Positions 42,808 through 51,451 of a stretch of DNA of 64,000 nucleotides are shown one piece after another (within the stretch, counting starts at the first letter, position 1; each line of letters opens with the position of its first letter). The DNA is taken from positions 24,748-88,747 of the forward strand of contig DDTH01000014.1 in the NCBI GenBank assembly GCA_002344055.1, read 5' to 3'. The translations under genes were made by a program, and so were the position numbers. This stretch comes from Sphingomonadales bacterium UBA2369 (lineage in GTDB: Bacteria > Pseudomonadota > Alphaproteobacteria > Sphingomonadales > Sphingomonadaceae). The notes under the pieces were generated by a model, which saw only the letters and a list, made by a program, of their open reading frames with translations, searched no databases and was not told where the DNA came from.

Positions 42808-44148
42808 TCAAAGCACGTATTTGCTGAGGTCGCTGTTCCGCGCGATCGCGCTGAGCTGCTGCTCGACATAGGCCGCGTCCACGAGAATCGTCTCGCCGCC
42901 GCGATCCTCGGCCTCGAAGCTGACCGTTTCGAGCAATTTCTCCATCACCGTCTGGAGCCGCCGCGCCCCGATATTCTCGATCTCGCCATTCACCTCGGCC
43001 GCGATGCGGGCGAGCGCTGCGATGCCCTCGGCGGTGAACTCGATCTCGACCCCCTCGGTCTTCAGCAGCGCGCGATATTGCTCGGTCAGGCTGGCGCGCG
43101 TGTCGGAGAGGATGCGGACGAAATCCTCCTCGGTCAGCGCCTTCAGCTCGACGCGGATCGGCAGACGCCCCTGTAATTCGGGCAGCAAATCGCTCGGCTT
43201 GGCCACGTGGAAGGCGCCGCTGGCGATGAACAGGATATGGTCCGTCTTCATCGGGCCGTATTTCGTCGAGACCGTTGTGCCCTCGATCAGGGGCAGCAGA
43301 TCGCGCTGCACGCCTTCGCGGGAAACTGAACCCCCGCGCACGTCGCTGACCGCGATCTTGTCGATCTCGTCCAGGAAGACGATGCCGTTCGCCTCCGCGT
43401 CCTTCAGCGCCACGCGGTTCACATCGTCCATGTCGAGCCGCTTGTCGCTCTCTTCCTCGACCAATTTGGCGAGCGCTTCCTTCACCTTCAGCTTGCGCTT
43501 TTTCTTCGGTGGGCCGCCCATCGCCTTGCCGAGCATGTCGCTCAGATTGATCATGCCCACCTGGCCGCCCATGCCGGGAATCTCGAACGGCGTGTTCGGC
43601 TGGTCCGCGACCTCGACCTCGACCTCGCGCTCGTCGAGATGGCCCTCGCGGCCCATGCGGCGGAAGCTCTCGCGCGTTGCCTCGCTCGCTTCCTTGCCGG
43701 TCAGCGCGTCCAGCAGCCGCTCGACCGCCGCTTCCTCGGCCGCTTCCTTCACCGCCACGCGGCGGCGCTCGCGCTCGAGCCGTACCGCTTCCTCGGCCAA
43801 ATCGCGGGCGATCTGCTCGACGTCGCGGCCGACATAGCCGACTTCGGTGAACTTGGTCGCCTCGACCTTCACGAACGGCGCGTCGGCCAGCTTGGCCAGA
43901 CGCCGCGAAATCTCGGTCTTCCCGCAGCCGGTCGGGCCGATCATCAAAATGTTCTTGGGCGTAACCTCGTCGCGCAGCCCCTCGGGCAATTGCTGCCGAC
44001 GCCAGCGATTGCGCAGCGCGACCGCGACGGCGCGCTTGGCATCGTCCTGACCGATAATGTGAGCGTCCAGAGCCGCGACCACCGCCTTCGGGGTCAAAGC
44101 ATCGTTGCGGGGGGAGGTGAGGGCCGCGGGGGCGATCGTGTCTGCCAT
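42808..44148 (-). CDS. hslU: ATP-dependent protease ATPase subunit HslU
   Basis: This 446-residue AAA+ unfoldase of the HslVU (ClpQY) protease has Walker A GPTGCGKT at residues 71-78 and Walker B IVFLDEIDKI. The family I-domain (GHLDEREVEVEVADQPNTPFEIPGMGGQVGMINL) and GARRLQTVMEKLLE sensor 2 follow. The C-terminal SDLSKYVL tail docks in HslV. ATG 44148 matches the family start. HslV is encoded 1.8 kb away on the same strand, separated by two unrelated genes. Confidence 0.96.
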   Translation of the reverse strand: MADTIAPAALTSPRNDALTPKAVVAALDAHIIGQDDAKRAVAVALRNRWRRQQLPEGLRDEVTPKNILMIGPTGCGKTEISRRLAKLADAPFVKVEATKFTEVGYVGRDVEQIARDLAEEAVRLERERRRVAVKEAAEEAAVERLLDALTGKEASEATRESFRRMGREGHLDEREVEVEVADQPNTPFEIPGMGGQVGMINLSDMLGKAMGGPPKKKRKLKVKEALAKLVEEESDKRLDMDDVNRVALKDAEANGIVFLDEIDKIAVSDVRGGSVSREGVQRDLLPLIEGTTVSTKYGPMKTDHILFIASGAFHVAKPSDLLPELQGRLPIRVELKALTEEDFVRILSDTRASLTEQYRALLKTEGVEIEFTAEGIAALARIAAEVNGEIENIGARRLQTVMEKLLETVSFEAEDRGGETILVDAAYVEQQLSAIARNSDLSKYVL

Positions 44149-44182
44149 ATCGTCCGCTAGATGTGACGGCACAGGCCGGCGT

Positions 44183-45298
44183 TCAAGCACAGCGCCAGCC
44201 GGCCATGATCCGCCGATGGTTCGCGATGATGCGGGCAATGGCGTCCGGCTGCGGCGTCGCGTCCCATTCGCCGCGCTCGAACGTGCCGCCGATCAGGATG
44301 CCGTCGGGGCGCGGAAACATGTAACCCGCGTCGCCGGTGAAGGCGTAAAGTATCTCCGGCTGCGGCAGCAGGACGGCGAGCTGGCCGCGGATCGGAACCA
44401 GTTCGGTGTCGCCGAACAGGCTGTGCGAGCCGAGGCCGGTGCAGTTGAAGACCAGGCTTTCCGGCAGCGTCGCAATGTCCGCCCGCGTCCCGAACTCGCG
44501 AACCTGAACAATACCGCCAGCCGCCAGCACATCGCGCGTCAGCTGGCGCAGGAAGCGGCCCGTTTCGACATACATCGTCTCGAACCGGAAGATGCGGTCG
44601 CGGGCGAAGGGATGCTCGCCGGGGCCGAGAATGCGTCCGCCGGGATGATAGGCTGCCATCGGCGAAGGCCCGTCATCATCCTCCACCGGCGCATCGACGT
44701 AGGTGGGCAGCCAGCGCACGCCATAATCCTCGCCGACCATGATCTGGAAGCGCCGCCAGCTGTAGGCGAGCGCGGCCGCGAACTGCACGCGCCATTCCGG
44801 CGTGACGGCGCTGTCGCGATAATGGCCGAACGGGCTCCACTGGCCGCCCGCAATGTTGGAGGTCGTGTCGGGCGGCAGCGCCTTCGTGTAGATGGTGACG
44901 GGGAAACCCGCCTCCTGCATCAGCCGCGCGGTCGTCAGCCCCATCACCCCCGCGCCCAGCACCGCGACCGGGCCGCTATGACCGCGCAGGCCGATGTCGG
45001 CCGCCAGCCGTGACGTGCCCCAGCTCAGGGTGATGCCCGCGCCGCCATGGCCGTAATTGTGGACTACCCGCTTTGTACCGAGCGCCTCCTCGCGCACGAC
45101 GAAGCCGGAGGCGCGATAGGGGCGAAGTCCGGCAACGGCGCGGATCAGGCGGGAAGGCTGGGCATCGACCTTGGGGAGGCAGCTGGCTGGAGCGGCCGGC
45201 GTAACGGCTGGACGCATCTGGCGCGCCGAGCAGGCGGGAAGAGCCAGAGTGGCCGCTCCGGCTCCCAGAAACAGGCGGCGATCGAATGATCCCTTCAT
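44183..45298 (-). CDS. D-amino-acid-oxidase-like FAD oxidoreductase, apparent circular permutation
   Basis: This 371-residue protein has a twin-arginine-like leader (FDRRLFLGAGAATLAL) and lipobox LPAC, so it is probably an exported, lipid-anchored flavoprotein. GLRPYR (57-62) and RVVHNYGHGGAGITLSWG (77-94) are the signature of the C-terminal end of D-amino-acid oxidases, but here they precede the Rossmann motif VAVLGAGVMGLTTARLMQEAG (111-131) and SNIAGG (147-152). The protein stops just after ILIGGTFERGEWD, where normal DAO would continue into GLRP. The order is therefore circularly permuted. Substrate unknown. Confidence 0.85.
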   Translation of the reverse strand: MKGSFDRRLFLGAGAATLALPACSARQMRPAVTPAAPASCLPKVDAQPSRLIRAVAGLRPYRASGFVVREEALGTKRVVHNYGHGGAGITLSWGTSRLAADIGLRGHSGPVAVLGAGVMGLTTARLMQEAGFPVTIYTKALPPDTTSNIAGGQWSPFGHYRDSAVTPEWRVQFAAALAYSWRRFQIMVGEDYGVRWLPTYVDAPVEDDDGPSPMAAYHPGGRILGPGEHPFARDRIFRFETMYVETGRFLRQLTRDVLAAGGIVQVREFGTRADIATLPESLVFNCTGLGSHSLFGDTELVPIRGQLAVLLPQPEILYAFTGDAGYMFPRPDGILIGGTFERGEWDATPQPDAIARIIANHRRIMAGWRCA

Positions 45299-45347
45299 CG
45301 CCCGACACTATCCGTTCGCCCGATGTGAAGTCGAGCGGAACCCGGGT

Positions 45348-45956
45348 TCAGACCCGCTCGAAAACGAGCCAGGTCCAGTGAACCCCCGCAGCGCGATTGA
45401 CCGCTTGAACCGAGTCCGCGGCGCGGCGGCGAAGCAAGGTGAGAGCGTTCGCGGCGGCGCCGTCGATCGTATGCTCGACCGTGCCGGCATGGACGGGCCG
45501 CCCCGGCGAAGCGGGGCCGTGGCGATAGGACAGGATCAGCCTGCCGCCCGGTGCGATCAAGTCGGCGAGGCGGCGGATCGCGCTGTCGCGCTGGCCGTCG
45601 TCGAGATGCTGCCAGACGCCGATCAGCTGGACGAGGTCGAAGCCGGCCTCGTCGCCGGCGAGCGCCGCCAGATCGGGGAGGCGAGAATCGACCCAGCATA
45701 TGCCGGGGTCGGGGTGAAGCGTCTGGCCCGCCTCGCGCAGCGCCGCGACAGGCTCGACCGCCGTGACACTGTGACCGAGGCTCGCCAGCCAGGCCGCATC
45801 TCGGCCGGTGCCCGCGCCGATATCGGCGATCCGGCTCGGCGCCGACGGCAGGAGGTCCGCTACCGGCGCGAACATCTCCTCGACCGAAATCGCGTCGTAG
45901 CGCGCGATCAGGCCGGGCGCGGCCGCGCTATAACCCGCAATGACTTCGTCGCTCAT
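45348..45956 (-). CDS. Class I SAM-dependent methyltransferase
   Basis: This 202-residue soluble enzyme has motif I RIADIGAGTGRDAAWLASLGHSVTAVEP, then FDLVQLIGVWQHLDD and LIAPGGRLILSYRHGP. These fit the Methyltransf_11/25 families. The substrate is unknown. The gene follows hslV by 20 bp on the same strand and precedes the permuted oxidase by 49 bp, so the four genes hslV to hslU may be co-transcribed. Confidence 0.85.
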   Translation of the reverse strand: MSDEVIAGYSAAAPGLIARYDAISVEEMFAPVADLLPSAPSRIADIGAGTGRDAAWLASLGHSVTAVEPVAALREAGQTLHPDPGICWVDSRLPDLAALAGDEAGFDLVQLIGVWQHLDDGQRDSAIRRLADLIAPGGRLILSYRHGPASPGRPVHAGTVEHTIDGAAANALTLLRRRAADSVQAVNRAAGVHWTWLVFERV

Positions 45957-45976
45957 GCCCCCGGCCTGCCGCGCGG

Positions 45977-46522
45977 TCAGGCCGCGTTCTCGATCGCTTC
46001 CACGGTGAGCTGATCGTTCGTGTAGACGCAGATATCCGCCGCGATCTTCATCGCCTTGCGTGCGATCGTCTCCGCCTCCTCCTCATAGTCGAAGATGGCG
46101 GTGGCGGCGGCCAGGGCGAAATTGCCGCCCGAGCCGATCGCCGCGACGCCCGCCGCAGGCTCCAGCACGTCGCCATTGCCGGTGAGGATCAGGGTCACGT
46201 CCTTGTCGGCGACGATCATCATCGCCTCCAGGTTGCGCAGATATTTGTCGGTCCGCCAGTCCTTGGCGAGCTCGACCGCGGCGCGCATCAATTGGCCGTG
46301 ATGCTGCTCCAGCTTGCGCTCCAGCCGCTCGAACAGGGTGAAGGCGTCGGCGGTCGCGCCCGCGAAGCCGGCGATCACCTTGCCGTCCGCGCCCAGCCGG
46401 CGGACCTTGCGCGCATTCGGCTTGATCACCGTCGATTGCAGCGACACCTGCCCGTCGCCCGCAATCACCGCTTTGCCATTCTTGCGCACACCGATGATCG
46501 TCGTGCCGTGCCAGCTTTCCAT
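45977..46522 (-). CDS. hslV: ATP-dependent protease peptidase subunit HslV
   Basis: This 181-residue N-terminal-threonine hydrolase has a start that reads MESWHGTTIIGVRKNGK, so processing after Gly6 exposes Thr7 as nucleophile. A short propeptide of this kind is common in alphaproteobacterial HslV. GDGQVSLQSTVIK, GFAGATADAFTLFERLE and AIGSGGNFALAAA are family hallmarks. It forms the double hexamer capped by HslU. It is divergent from the DUF2339 gene. Confidence 0.96.
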   Translation of the reverse strand: MESWHGTTIIGVRKNGKAVIAGDGQVSLQSTVIKPNARKVRRLGADGKVIAGFAGATADAFTLFERLERKLEQHHGQLMRAAVELAKDWRTDKYLRNLEAMMIVADKDVTLILTGNGDVLEPAAGVAAIGSGGNFALAAATAIFDYEEEAETIARKAMKIAADICVYTNDQLTVEAIENAA

Positions 46523-46614
46523 TGGACCCTAACTCCCGGTTTCGCATTCTACGTAGGTGAGGATCGCCCCGCTTTCCAATGACACTCGCATGGCGAGCGG
46601 CTAAGGCACGGACA

Positions 46615-48318
46615 GTGACCGATTTTCTCCTCGCCCTCGTGCTGGTCGGCCTTGCCGCTTTCTTCGCGGTGGCGATGCGTTTGCAGGTCGGTCTGCGGCG
46701 GCTGGAGGAAAGGCTCGACGCGGCCGGGATCGCCCGTCCCCGCAAGCCGGGGGAGGCTGAGGACGGCGCGCCCGCGCCGGAACCGGCTTCCTTCGCCAAT
46801 TTCTTCGAAAATCTCGTCGGCGGGCGGCTGCTGATCTGGGTGGGCGGCGCGGCTTTGTTCGTGGCCGCGATCTTCCTGATCAATTATTCGATCGAGATCG
46901 GCCTGATCACGCCGGAAATGCGGATGATCGCCGCCGGTCTGTTCGGCCTGACCCTGCTGGCGGCGGGCGAATATGCGCGCCGATCGCCACGCCTCGCCGC
47001 CGACATTCGCGTGTCGCAGGCGCTCGTCGGCACCGGCCTCGCCGTCCTCTACGCCACCGTCTACGGCTCCTACTGGCTGTATGGCTTCTTCGGCATCAAC
47101 ACCGCGTCCCTGCTGATGCTGGCGATCACTGTCGCGGCATTGGGCCTGTCCTTCCGCCACGGCATCGGCACCGCCGCCCTGGGCCTGATCGGCGGTTTCC
47201 TGACCCCCGCTCTGGTCGGCGATCCGGATACGGGGGCCTTGGGCTTGCTCGCCTATATTGCGCTGCTGAACATCGCCGTTTTCTACATCGCCTGGCGGCG
47301 CGGCTGGGGCTGGCTGGCCGGGGTTGCGGTGCTGGCGAGCTTCGCCTGGACCGCTTTCTTCATCTTCCAGCCCGATCCGGGCGACGCCATCGCCGCCGGC
47401 TGGTTCGCGGCCGCGCTCGGCATCATCGCCGGGCTGCTGAAGCCCGCCGGCACCTCGCTCACCTGGATCCAGCCGGTCGCCATCGCCGCGACCATCGTGA
47501 TGATCCTGACCGCGCGGGACGATGTCGAGACCTGGGGCTGGCTGGCCTATGCCGTCATTGCGGCGGGCGCGATCGCGATCACGCGGCTCAGGGAGCATGT
47601 CCCGGCCGTGCCCTTCTACGTGCTGCTGCTTGGCGTGCTGCTGATCCCGGTCCGCATCCTGATCCATGACGAGGCCGGCGTCGCGTCGGCGGCGACGGGC
47701 ATGATCCTGCTGTTCGGGCTGGGCAGCCTGATCATCGCGGTTGAGTGGAGAAGCGGCTTGTGGGCGGCGCTCTCGGCGGTCGGCTTCGCCGCGCCCGCCT
47801 TGGTGCTGCGCTGGAGCTATCCGGGTCTGATGAGCGACATGAACTGGGGCGCGCTGCTGGCCTTGCTCGCGGCCGGGCCGGTGGCGCTCGTCTTCATCCG
47901 CCGCCGCCAGATTCACTATGCCGTCGCGCTCGATTTCCTCGCTTTGCTGCCCGCGCTCACCGCCGCCGCTCTGCTCGCCTTCGCCGCGATCGATCTGGTG
48001 CCGTCGGACGGCCTGTCCATCGCCTGGATGGTCCTGTCCATCGCCCTGATCGGCGCGGGCATGGCGCTGCACGACCTTGCCTTCCGCATCGCCGGCCTGA
48101 CCCTGCTGACGGTGACGGTGGTGAAATTGTTCCTGATCGACGCCTCCGCGCTGGACGGGGTGCTGCGCATCCTGTCCTTCGTCGGGCTGGGCGTGTCGCT
48201 GATCGTCCTCGGCTGGCTCTACGGCAAATTGCTGCGCGGCGAGCGGCGGGACAATGAGAAGGAAAAATTGGTCGGAGCGACAGGATTCGAACCTGCGACC
48301 CCCACACCCCCAGTGTGA
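46615..48318 (+). CDS. DUF2339 multi-pass membrane protein
   Basis: This 567-residue protein has a short cytoplasmic N-terminal region and then some 14-16 membrane helices, including LIWVGGAALFVAAIFLINYS and GLALGLIGGFLTPALVG-like segments typical of DUF2339. Function is unknown, probably envelope-related. GTG 46615 has AAGG upstream; ATG 46579 is an alternative. The last 16 codons lie inside the opposite-strand tRNA-Pro gene and encode VGATGFEPATPTPPV, so the native stop may have been lost or displaced. Confidence 0.86.
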   Translation: MTDFLLALVLVGLAAFFAVAMRLQVGLRRLEERLDAAGIARPRKPGEAEDGAPAPEPASFANFFENLVGGRLLIWVGGAALFVAAIFLINYSIEIGLITPEMRMIAAGLFGLTLLAAGEYARRSPRLAADIRVSQALVGTGLAVLYATVYGSYWLYGFFGINTASLLMLAITVAALGLSFRHGIGTAALGLIGGFLTPALVGDPDTGALGLLAYIALLNIAVFYIAWRRGWGWLAGVAVLASFAWTAFFIFQPDPGDAIAAGWFAAALGIIAGLLKPAGTSLTWIQPVAIAATIVMILTARDDVETWGWLAYAVIAAGAIAITRLREHVPAVPFYVLLLGVLLIPVRILIHDEAGVASAATGMILLFGLGSLIIAVEWRSGLWAALSAVGFAAPALVLRWSYPGLMSDMNWGALLALLAAGPVALVFIRRRQIHYAVALDFLALLPALTAAALLAFAAIDLVPSDGLSIAWMVLSIALIGAGMALHDLAFRIAGLTLLTVTVVKLFLIDASALDGVLRILSFVGLGVSLIVLGWLYGKLLRGERRDNEKEKLVGATGFEPATPTPPV

Positions 48319-48345
48319 TGCGCTACCAGGCTGCGCTACGCTCCG
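48269..48345 (-). tRNA. tRNA-Pro (anticodon GGG)
   Basis: On the minus strand the acceptor stem CGGAGCG/CGCTCCG pairs perfectly. The T-arm contains GGTTCGAATCC, the anticodon loop reads CTGGGGG with anticodon GGG, and CCA is encoded (77 nt in all). It overlaps the 3' end of the DUF2339 gene on the other strand by 50 bp. Confidence 0.95.
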
Positions 48346-48457
48346 ACCCGAAACCCCGACGAAGCATCGCTTCGGCGGGAGCCTGAAGCGGCGCATCTAG
48401 GCCCGCCGTCCGGGGAAGGCAAGGCGAGCGCTTGACTTGCCCCACGCTCCAATAATA

Positions 48458-48472
48458 GTTGCATATTGCAAC
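48458..48472. promoter_or_regulatory. Palindromic operator candidate upstream of the thioesterase gene
   Basis: GTTGCA-TAT-TGCAAC, perfect 6-bp arms, lies 14 bp before the start codon and just downstream of a TTGACT/TAATAG-like promoter (48432-48458). The pattern resembles MarR-family operators; no regulator gene is adjacent. Confidence 0.5.
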
Positions 48473-48486
48473 CAAGTGGAGCCGAT

Positions 48487-48960
48487 ATGGCCGACGACAT
48501 CCAGTTCGGGCTGGCGCAGCGCGAGGCGTTCGAGACTTTGAGCGGCATCGAATTGCTGCGCGCGATGATCCGCAAGGAATTGCCCGCGCCGCCCATTTCG
48601 CAGGCGATGGGCATATTGCTCACCGAGATCGAGCCGGGGCGGGTGGTGTTCGAAGGGCGGCCGGGGCCGCATTTGTTCAATCCGCTGGGCGGCATTCACG
48701 GCGGTTTCGCGCTGACCCTGATCGACAGCGCCACCGGCTGCGCCGTTCATACCGAGCTGGACGCGGGTGTGGGCTATACCACGGTCGAGACGAAGGCGAA
48801 TTTCGTGCGGCCGGTGCCGTCCGAAGGCGTGGTCCGTTGCGAGGGCAGGGTGGTCAGCCGCGGCCGCCAGATCGCCACCGCCGAAGCCTATCTGCGCGAC
48901 GAGCGCGGCAAATTGCTCTCGCACGGCACCTCGACCCTGATCATTCTCGGCAAGCGCTGA
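48487..48960 (+). CDS. PaaI-family acyl-CoA thioesterase
   Basis: This 157-residue hotdog-fold enzyme reads HLFNPLGGIHGGFALTLIDSATGCAVHT, which carries the active-site HGG-(x)n-D motif, and then GYTTVETKANFVRPV and GRQIATAEAYLRDERGKLLSHGTSTLII. It hydrolyses acyl-CoA thioesters; the substrate is unknown. A GGAG site lies 6 bp before ATG 48487. A palindrome in its promoter suggests specific control. Confidence 0.9.
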   Translation: MADDIQFGLAQREAFETLSGIELLRAMIRKELPAPPISQAMGILLTEIEPGRVVFEGRPGPHLFNPLGGIHGGFALTLIDSATGCAVHTELDAGVGYTTVETKANFVRPVPSEGVVRCEGRVVSRGRQIATAEAYLRDERGKLLSHGTSTLIILGKR

Positions 48961-48969
48961 ACGCGCGCC

Positions 48970-49272
48970 TCATTCCCCCATCAGCGTTTTCAGGAAGCGC
49001 GCCTCATAGGCATTGGCCAGCAGCGCCGGCATCTCGGCCCCGGCGATCACCTGCATCAACGGCCCCAGCTCCGCCATGTGCGCGTCGATCGCGGCCTCGT
49101 CCCGCCAGCTGTGGCTGATGTGCAAAACGTTGGGATCGCCCATGTCCACCGAATAGCAATAGGACAGGCATCCGTCCCGCTGCCTCACCTCCTCGATCCA
49201 CGCATTGAGCGGTTCGCGCAGGCGCTCGATCTCGCCTTCGCCGAAGCGCGCTTCTCCCTTGACGATGATCAT
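48970..49272 (-). CDS. Antibiotic biosynthesis monooxygenase (ABM/YgiN-like) protein
   Basis: This 100-residue ferredoxin-like protein reads GEIERLREPLNAWIEEVRQRDGCLSYCYSVD, then NVLHISHSWRDEAAIDAHMAE. This is the ABM-domain pattern of small cofactor-free monooxygenases or heme/quinol-binding proteins. The function in this genome is unknown. It converges with the thioesterase gene with a 9-bp gap. Confidence 0.85.
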   Translation of the reverse strand: MIIVKGEARFGEGEIERLREPLNAWIEEVRQRDGCLSYCYSVDMGDPNVLHISHSWRDEAAIDAHMAELGPLMQVIAGAEMPALLANAYEARFLKTLMGE

Positions 49273-49515
49273 GCGTCAGTCTCCTATTGCGACTGTAAAC
49301 GCACCCACCCTGATCCGATCGCTCTGCGATCGGTGAGTCAGGGTCGCACCATAAAACAGATCAGGATTTGCGGGGCAAGCTGGGACAGATTGCCCCGATC
49401 CCGATCTGGGGCCGCCTTGCCTTGGCAAGCGGCGCACCCCATGATAACCGCGTCCGCTTTCCGGGGCGAGCGGCATCTTGCGCGCTTGCCGCCCACTCCC
49501 ATCAAGTAGGAAACG

Positions 49516-49851
49516 ATGTTCATCACGCCCGCTTACGCCGCCGATGCCGGTGCCGCCGCCGGAGGGGGTGGAAACCTCTTCCTCAGCCTCGCACCGATGC
49601 TGATCATCTTCGTGATCTTCTATTTCCTGCTGATTCGTCCGCAGCAGAAGCGCATGAAATCGCATCAATCCATGCTCGCGGCGGTGAAGCGCAACGACAC
49701 CGTCGTCACCTCCGGCGGGCTGATCGGCAAGGTTACCAAGGTCGACGAGACCGAGGTCGAGGTCGAGCTGGCCCCCAACGTCCGCGTGAAGGTGGTCAAG
49801 GGCATGCTCGCCGAGGTCCGCCAGGGCGGCGTCAAGCCCGCGAACGACTGA
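49516..49851 (+). CDS. yajC: Sec translocase accessory subunit YajC
   Basis: This 111-residue protein has one membrane helix (LSLAPMLIIFVIFYFLLIRPQQKR) preceded by a short periplasmic Gly/Ala-rich tail and followed by the conserved SMLAAVKRNDTVVTSGGLIGKVTKV domain. YajC associates with SecDF. The gene lies 7 bp upstream of secD, the universal order, so they form an operon. Confidence 0.95.
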   Translation: MFITPAYAADAGAAAGGGGNLFLSLAPMLIIFVIFYFLLIRPQQKRMKSHQSMLAAVKRNDTVVTSGGLIGKVTKVDETEVEVELAPNVRVKVVKGMLAEVRQGGVKPAND

Positions 49852-49858
49852 CCGGGCG

Positions 49859-51442
49859 ATGCTGAACTTTTCGCGTCTGCAGGTCTGGCTGATCACGGCA
49901 GTCTGCATGTTCGGCGTGCTGCTCAGCATTCCGAGCCTCCTGCCGCCGCACGTTACCGAGAATTGGCCGAACTGGGCCAAACCGCACGTCAATATGGGCC
50001 TCGATCTCGCCGGCGGCAGCCAGTTGCTGCTCGAAGCGGATACGAGTTCGCTCGCGCGGCAGCGGCTCGAGACGATCGAGGATTTGATGCGCACCGAGAC
50101 GCGGCGCGTGAATATCGACATTGCCGACGTCTCGACCGCGGAGAATCAGCTGTCCTTCACCGTCGGCAATCCCGACCAGGCCGATCAGGCGCTGCAGATC
50201 GCGCGCGCCCAGTCCGGTGCCGGCATGGTCGGCACGGCGACGCAATGGGATGTCGCCCGGCCGGAGCCGAACCGGATCGTCATGCGTCCGACCGCCGCCG
50301 GCCAGTCCGAAGCGGTGGACAATGCGATGGCCGCTGCACGTGACGTCATCGACCGGCGCATCAATTCGCTCGGCACGCTCGAGCCGACCATCATTCGCGA
50401 GGGATCCGACCGCATCCTTGTCCAGGTGCCGGGCGTCCAGAATCCCGAGCAGATCAAGTCGCTGATCGGCCGCACTGCCCGCCTCGAATTCAAGGCGGTG
50501 CCAGACGAGCAGCCGTCGGCCGAAGTGCTGGCCTCGGGCCGGGCCCCTCCCGGCCTGCAGATCCTGCCGATGGCCGATGGTGGTCGCATCGCGGTGCAGC
50601 GCCGCGCCATCATTACCGGCGACCAGATCGTTCGCGCCCAGCAAAGCTTCAATCAGCAGGGCCAGCCCGACGTTTCGATTACCTTCGATTCGAACGGCGG
50701 CACCCGCTTCGCCAAGCATACGCGCGAGAATGTCCGCAAATTGTTCGCCATCGTGCTCGACGGCACCGTCCTGTCGGCGCCGGTGATCAACGAACCGATC
50801 CTGGGCGGACAGGCGAGCATTGCCGGCAACTTCACGGTGGAAAGCGCCAACGAACTGGCCATCTCGCTGCGCTCGGGTCGCCTGCCGGTCGAGTTGAAGG
50901 TGGTGGACGAGCGCACGGTCAGCCCGGAACTGGGCCGCGATTCAATCGAATTGGGCGTGCTGGCCACGATCATCGGCGCGGTGCTGGTCATCGGCTTCAT
51001 GCTGCTCACTTATGGCGGCTTCGGCCTGTTCGCGGTTACCGCCTTGGTCCTGAACGTGTTCCTGATCCTGGGCTGGATGGCCTTGTTCAACGCCACGCTG
51101 ACGCTGCCAGGCATTGCCGGCTTCGTGCTGACGATCGGCGCGGCGGTGGACGCGAATATCATCATCAACGAACGCATCCGCGAGGAATTGCGACGAGGCC
51201 GCACGGTGCTCGATTCGATCGACACGGGCTGGAAGGAAGCCAGCACCGCGATTCTCGACGCGAACGTCACCAACGCCATTGCCGGCGCTTTGATGTTCCA
51301 GTTCGGCTCCGGCCCCGTCCGCGGCTTCGCGGTCGTGCTGGTGATCGGGATCATCACCTCGGCCTTCACCGCGATTACCGTCGCGCGTCTGTGGGTGTCC
51401 ATCTGGGTGCGCCGCCGGCGGCCCAAGTCGCTGGTGCTTTAA
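49859..51442 (+). CDS. secD: Protein translocase subunit SecD
   Basis: This 527-residue membrane protein uses the proton-motive force to pull exported proteins through SecYEG. After helix 1 it reads NMGLDLAGGSQLLLEAD, then a large periplasmic domain with DRRINSLGTLEPTI and GTVLSAPVINEPILGGQASI. Five C-terminal helices follow, starting LGRDSIELGVLATIIGAVLV and including GAAVDANIIINERIREELRRG. The RND signature VDANI is present. secF follows after 9 bp. Confidence 0.96.
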   Translation: MLNFSRLQVWLITAVCMFGVLLSIPSLLPPHVTENWPNWAKPHVNMGLDLAGGSQLLLEADTSSLARQRLETIEDLMRTETRRVNIDIADVSTAENQLSFTVGNPDQADQALQIARAQSGAGMVGTATQWDVARPEPNRIVMRPTAAGQSEAVDNAMAAARDVIDRRINSLGTLEPTIIREGSDRILVQVPGVQNPEQIKSLIGRTARLEFKAVPDEQPSAEVLASGRAPPGLQILPMADGGRIAVQRRAIITGDQIVRAQQSFNQQGQPDVSITFDSNGGTRFAKHTRENVRKLFAIVLDGTVLSAPVINEPILGGQASIAGNFTVESANELAISLRSGRLPVELKVVDERTVSPELGRDSIELGVLATIIGAVLVIGFMLLTYGGFGLFAVTALVLNVFLILGWMALFNATLTLPGIAGFVLTIGAAVDANIIINERIREELRRGRTVLDSIDTGWKEASTAILDANVTNAIAGALMFQFGSGPVRGFAVVLVIGIITSAFTAITVARLWVSIWVRRRRPKSLVL

Positions 51443-51451
51443 GGAAATATC

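Noticed and set aside
46549..48396. 615-codon open frame antisense to the DUF2339 gene
   Set aside because: High GC keeps the antisense frame open. The translation is low-complexity Gln/Arg/Gly/His, while the sense strand encodes a clear membrane protein.
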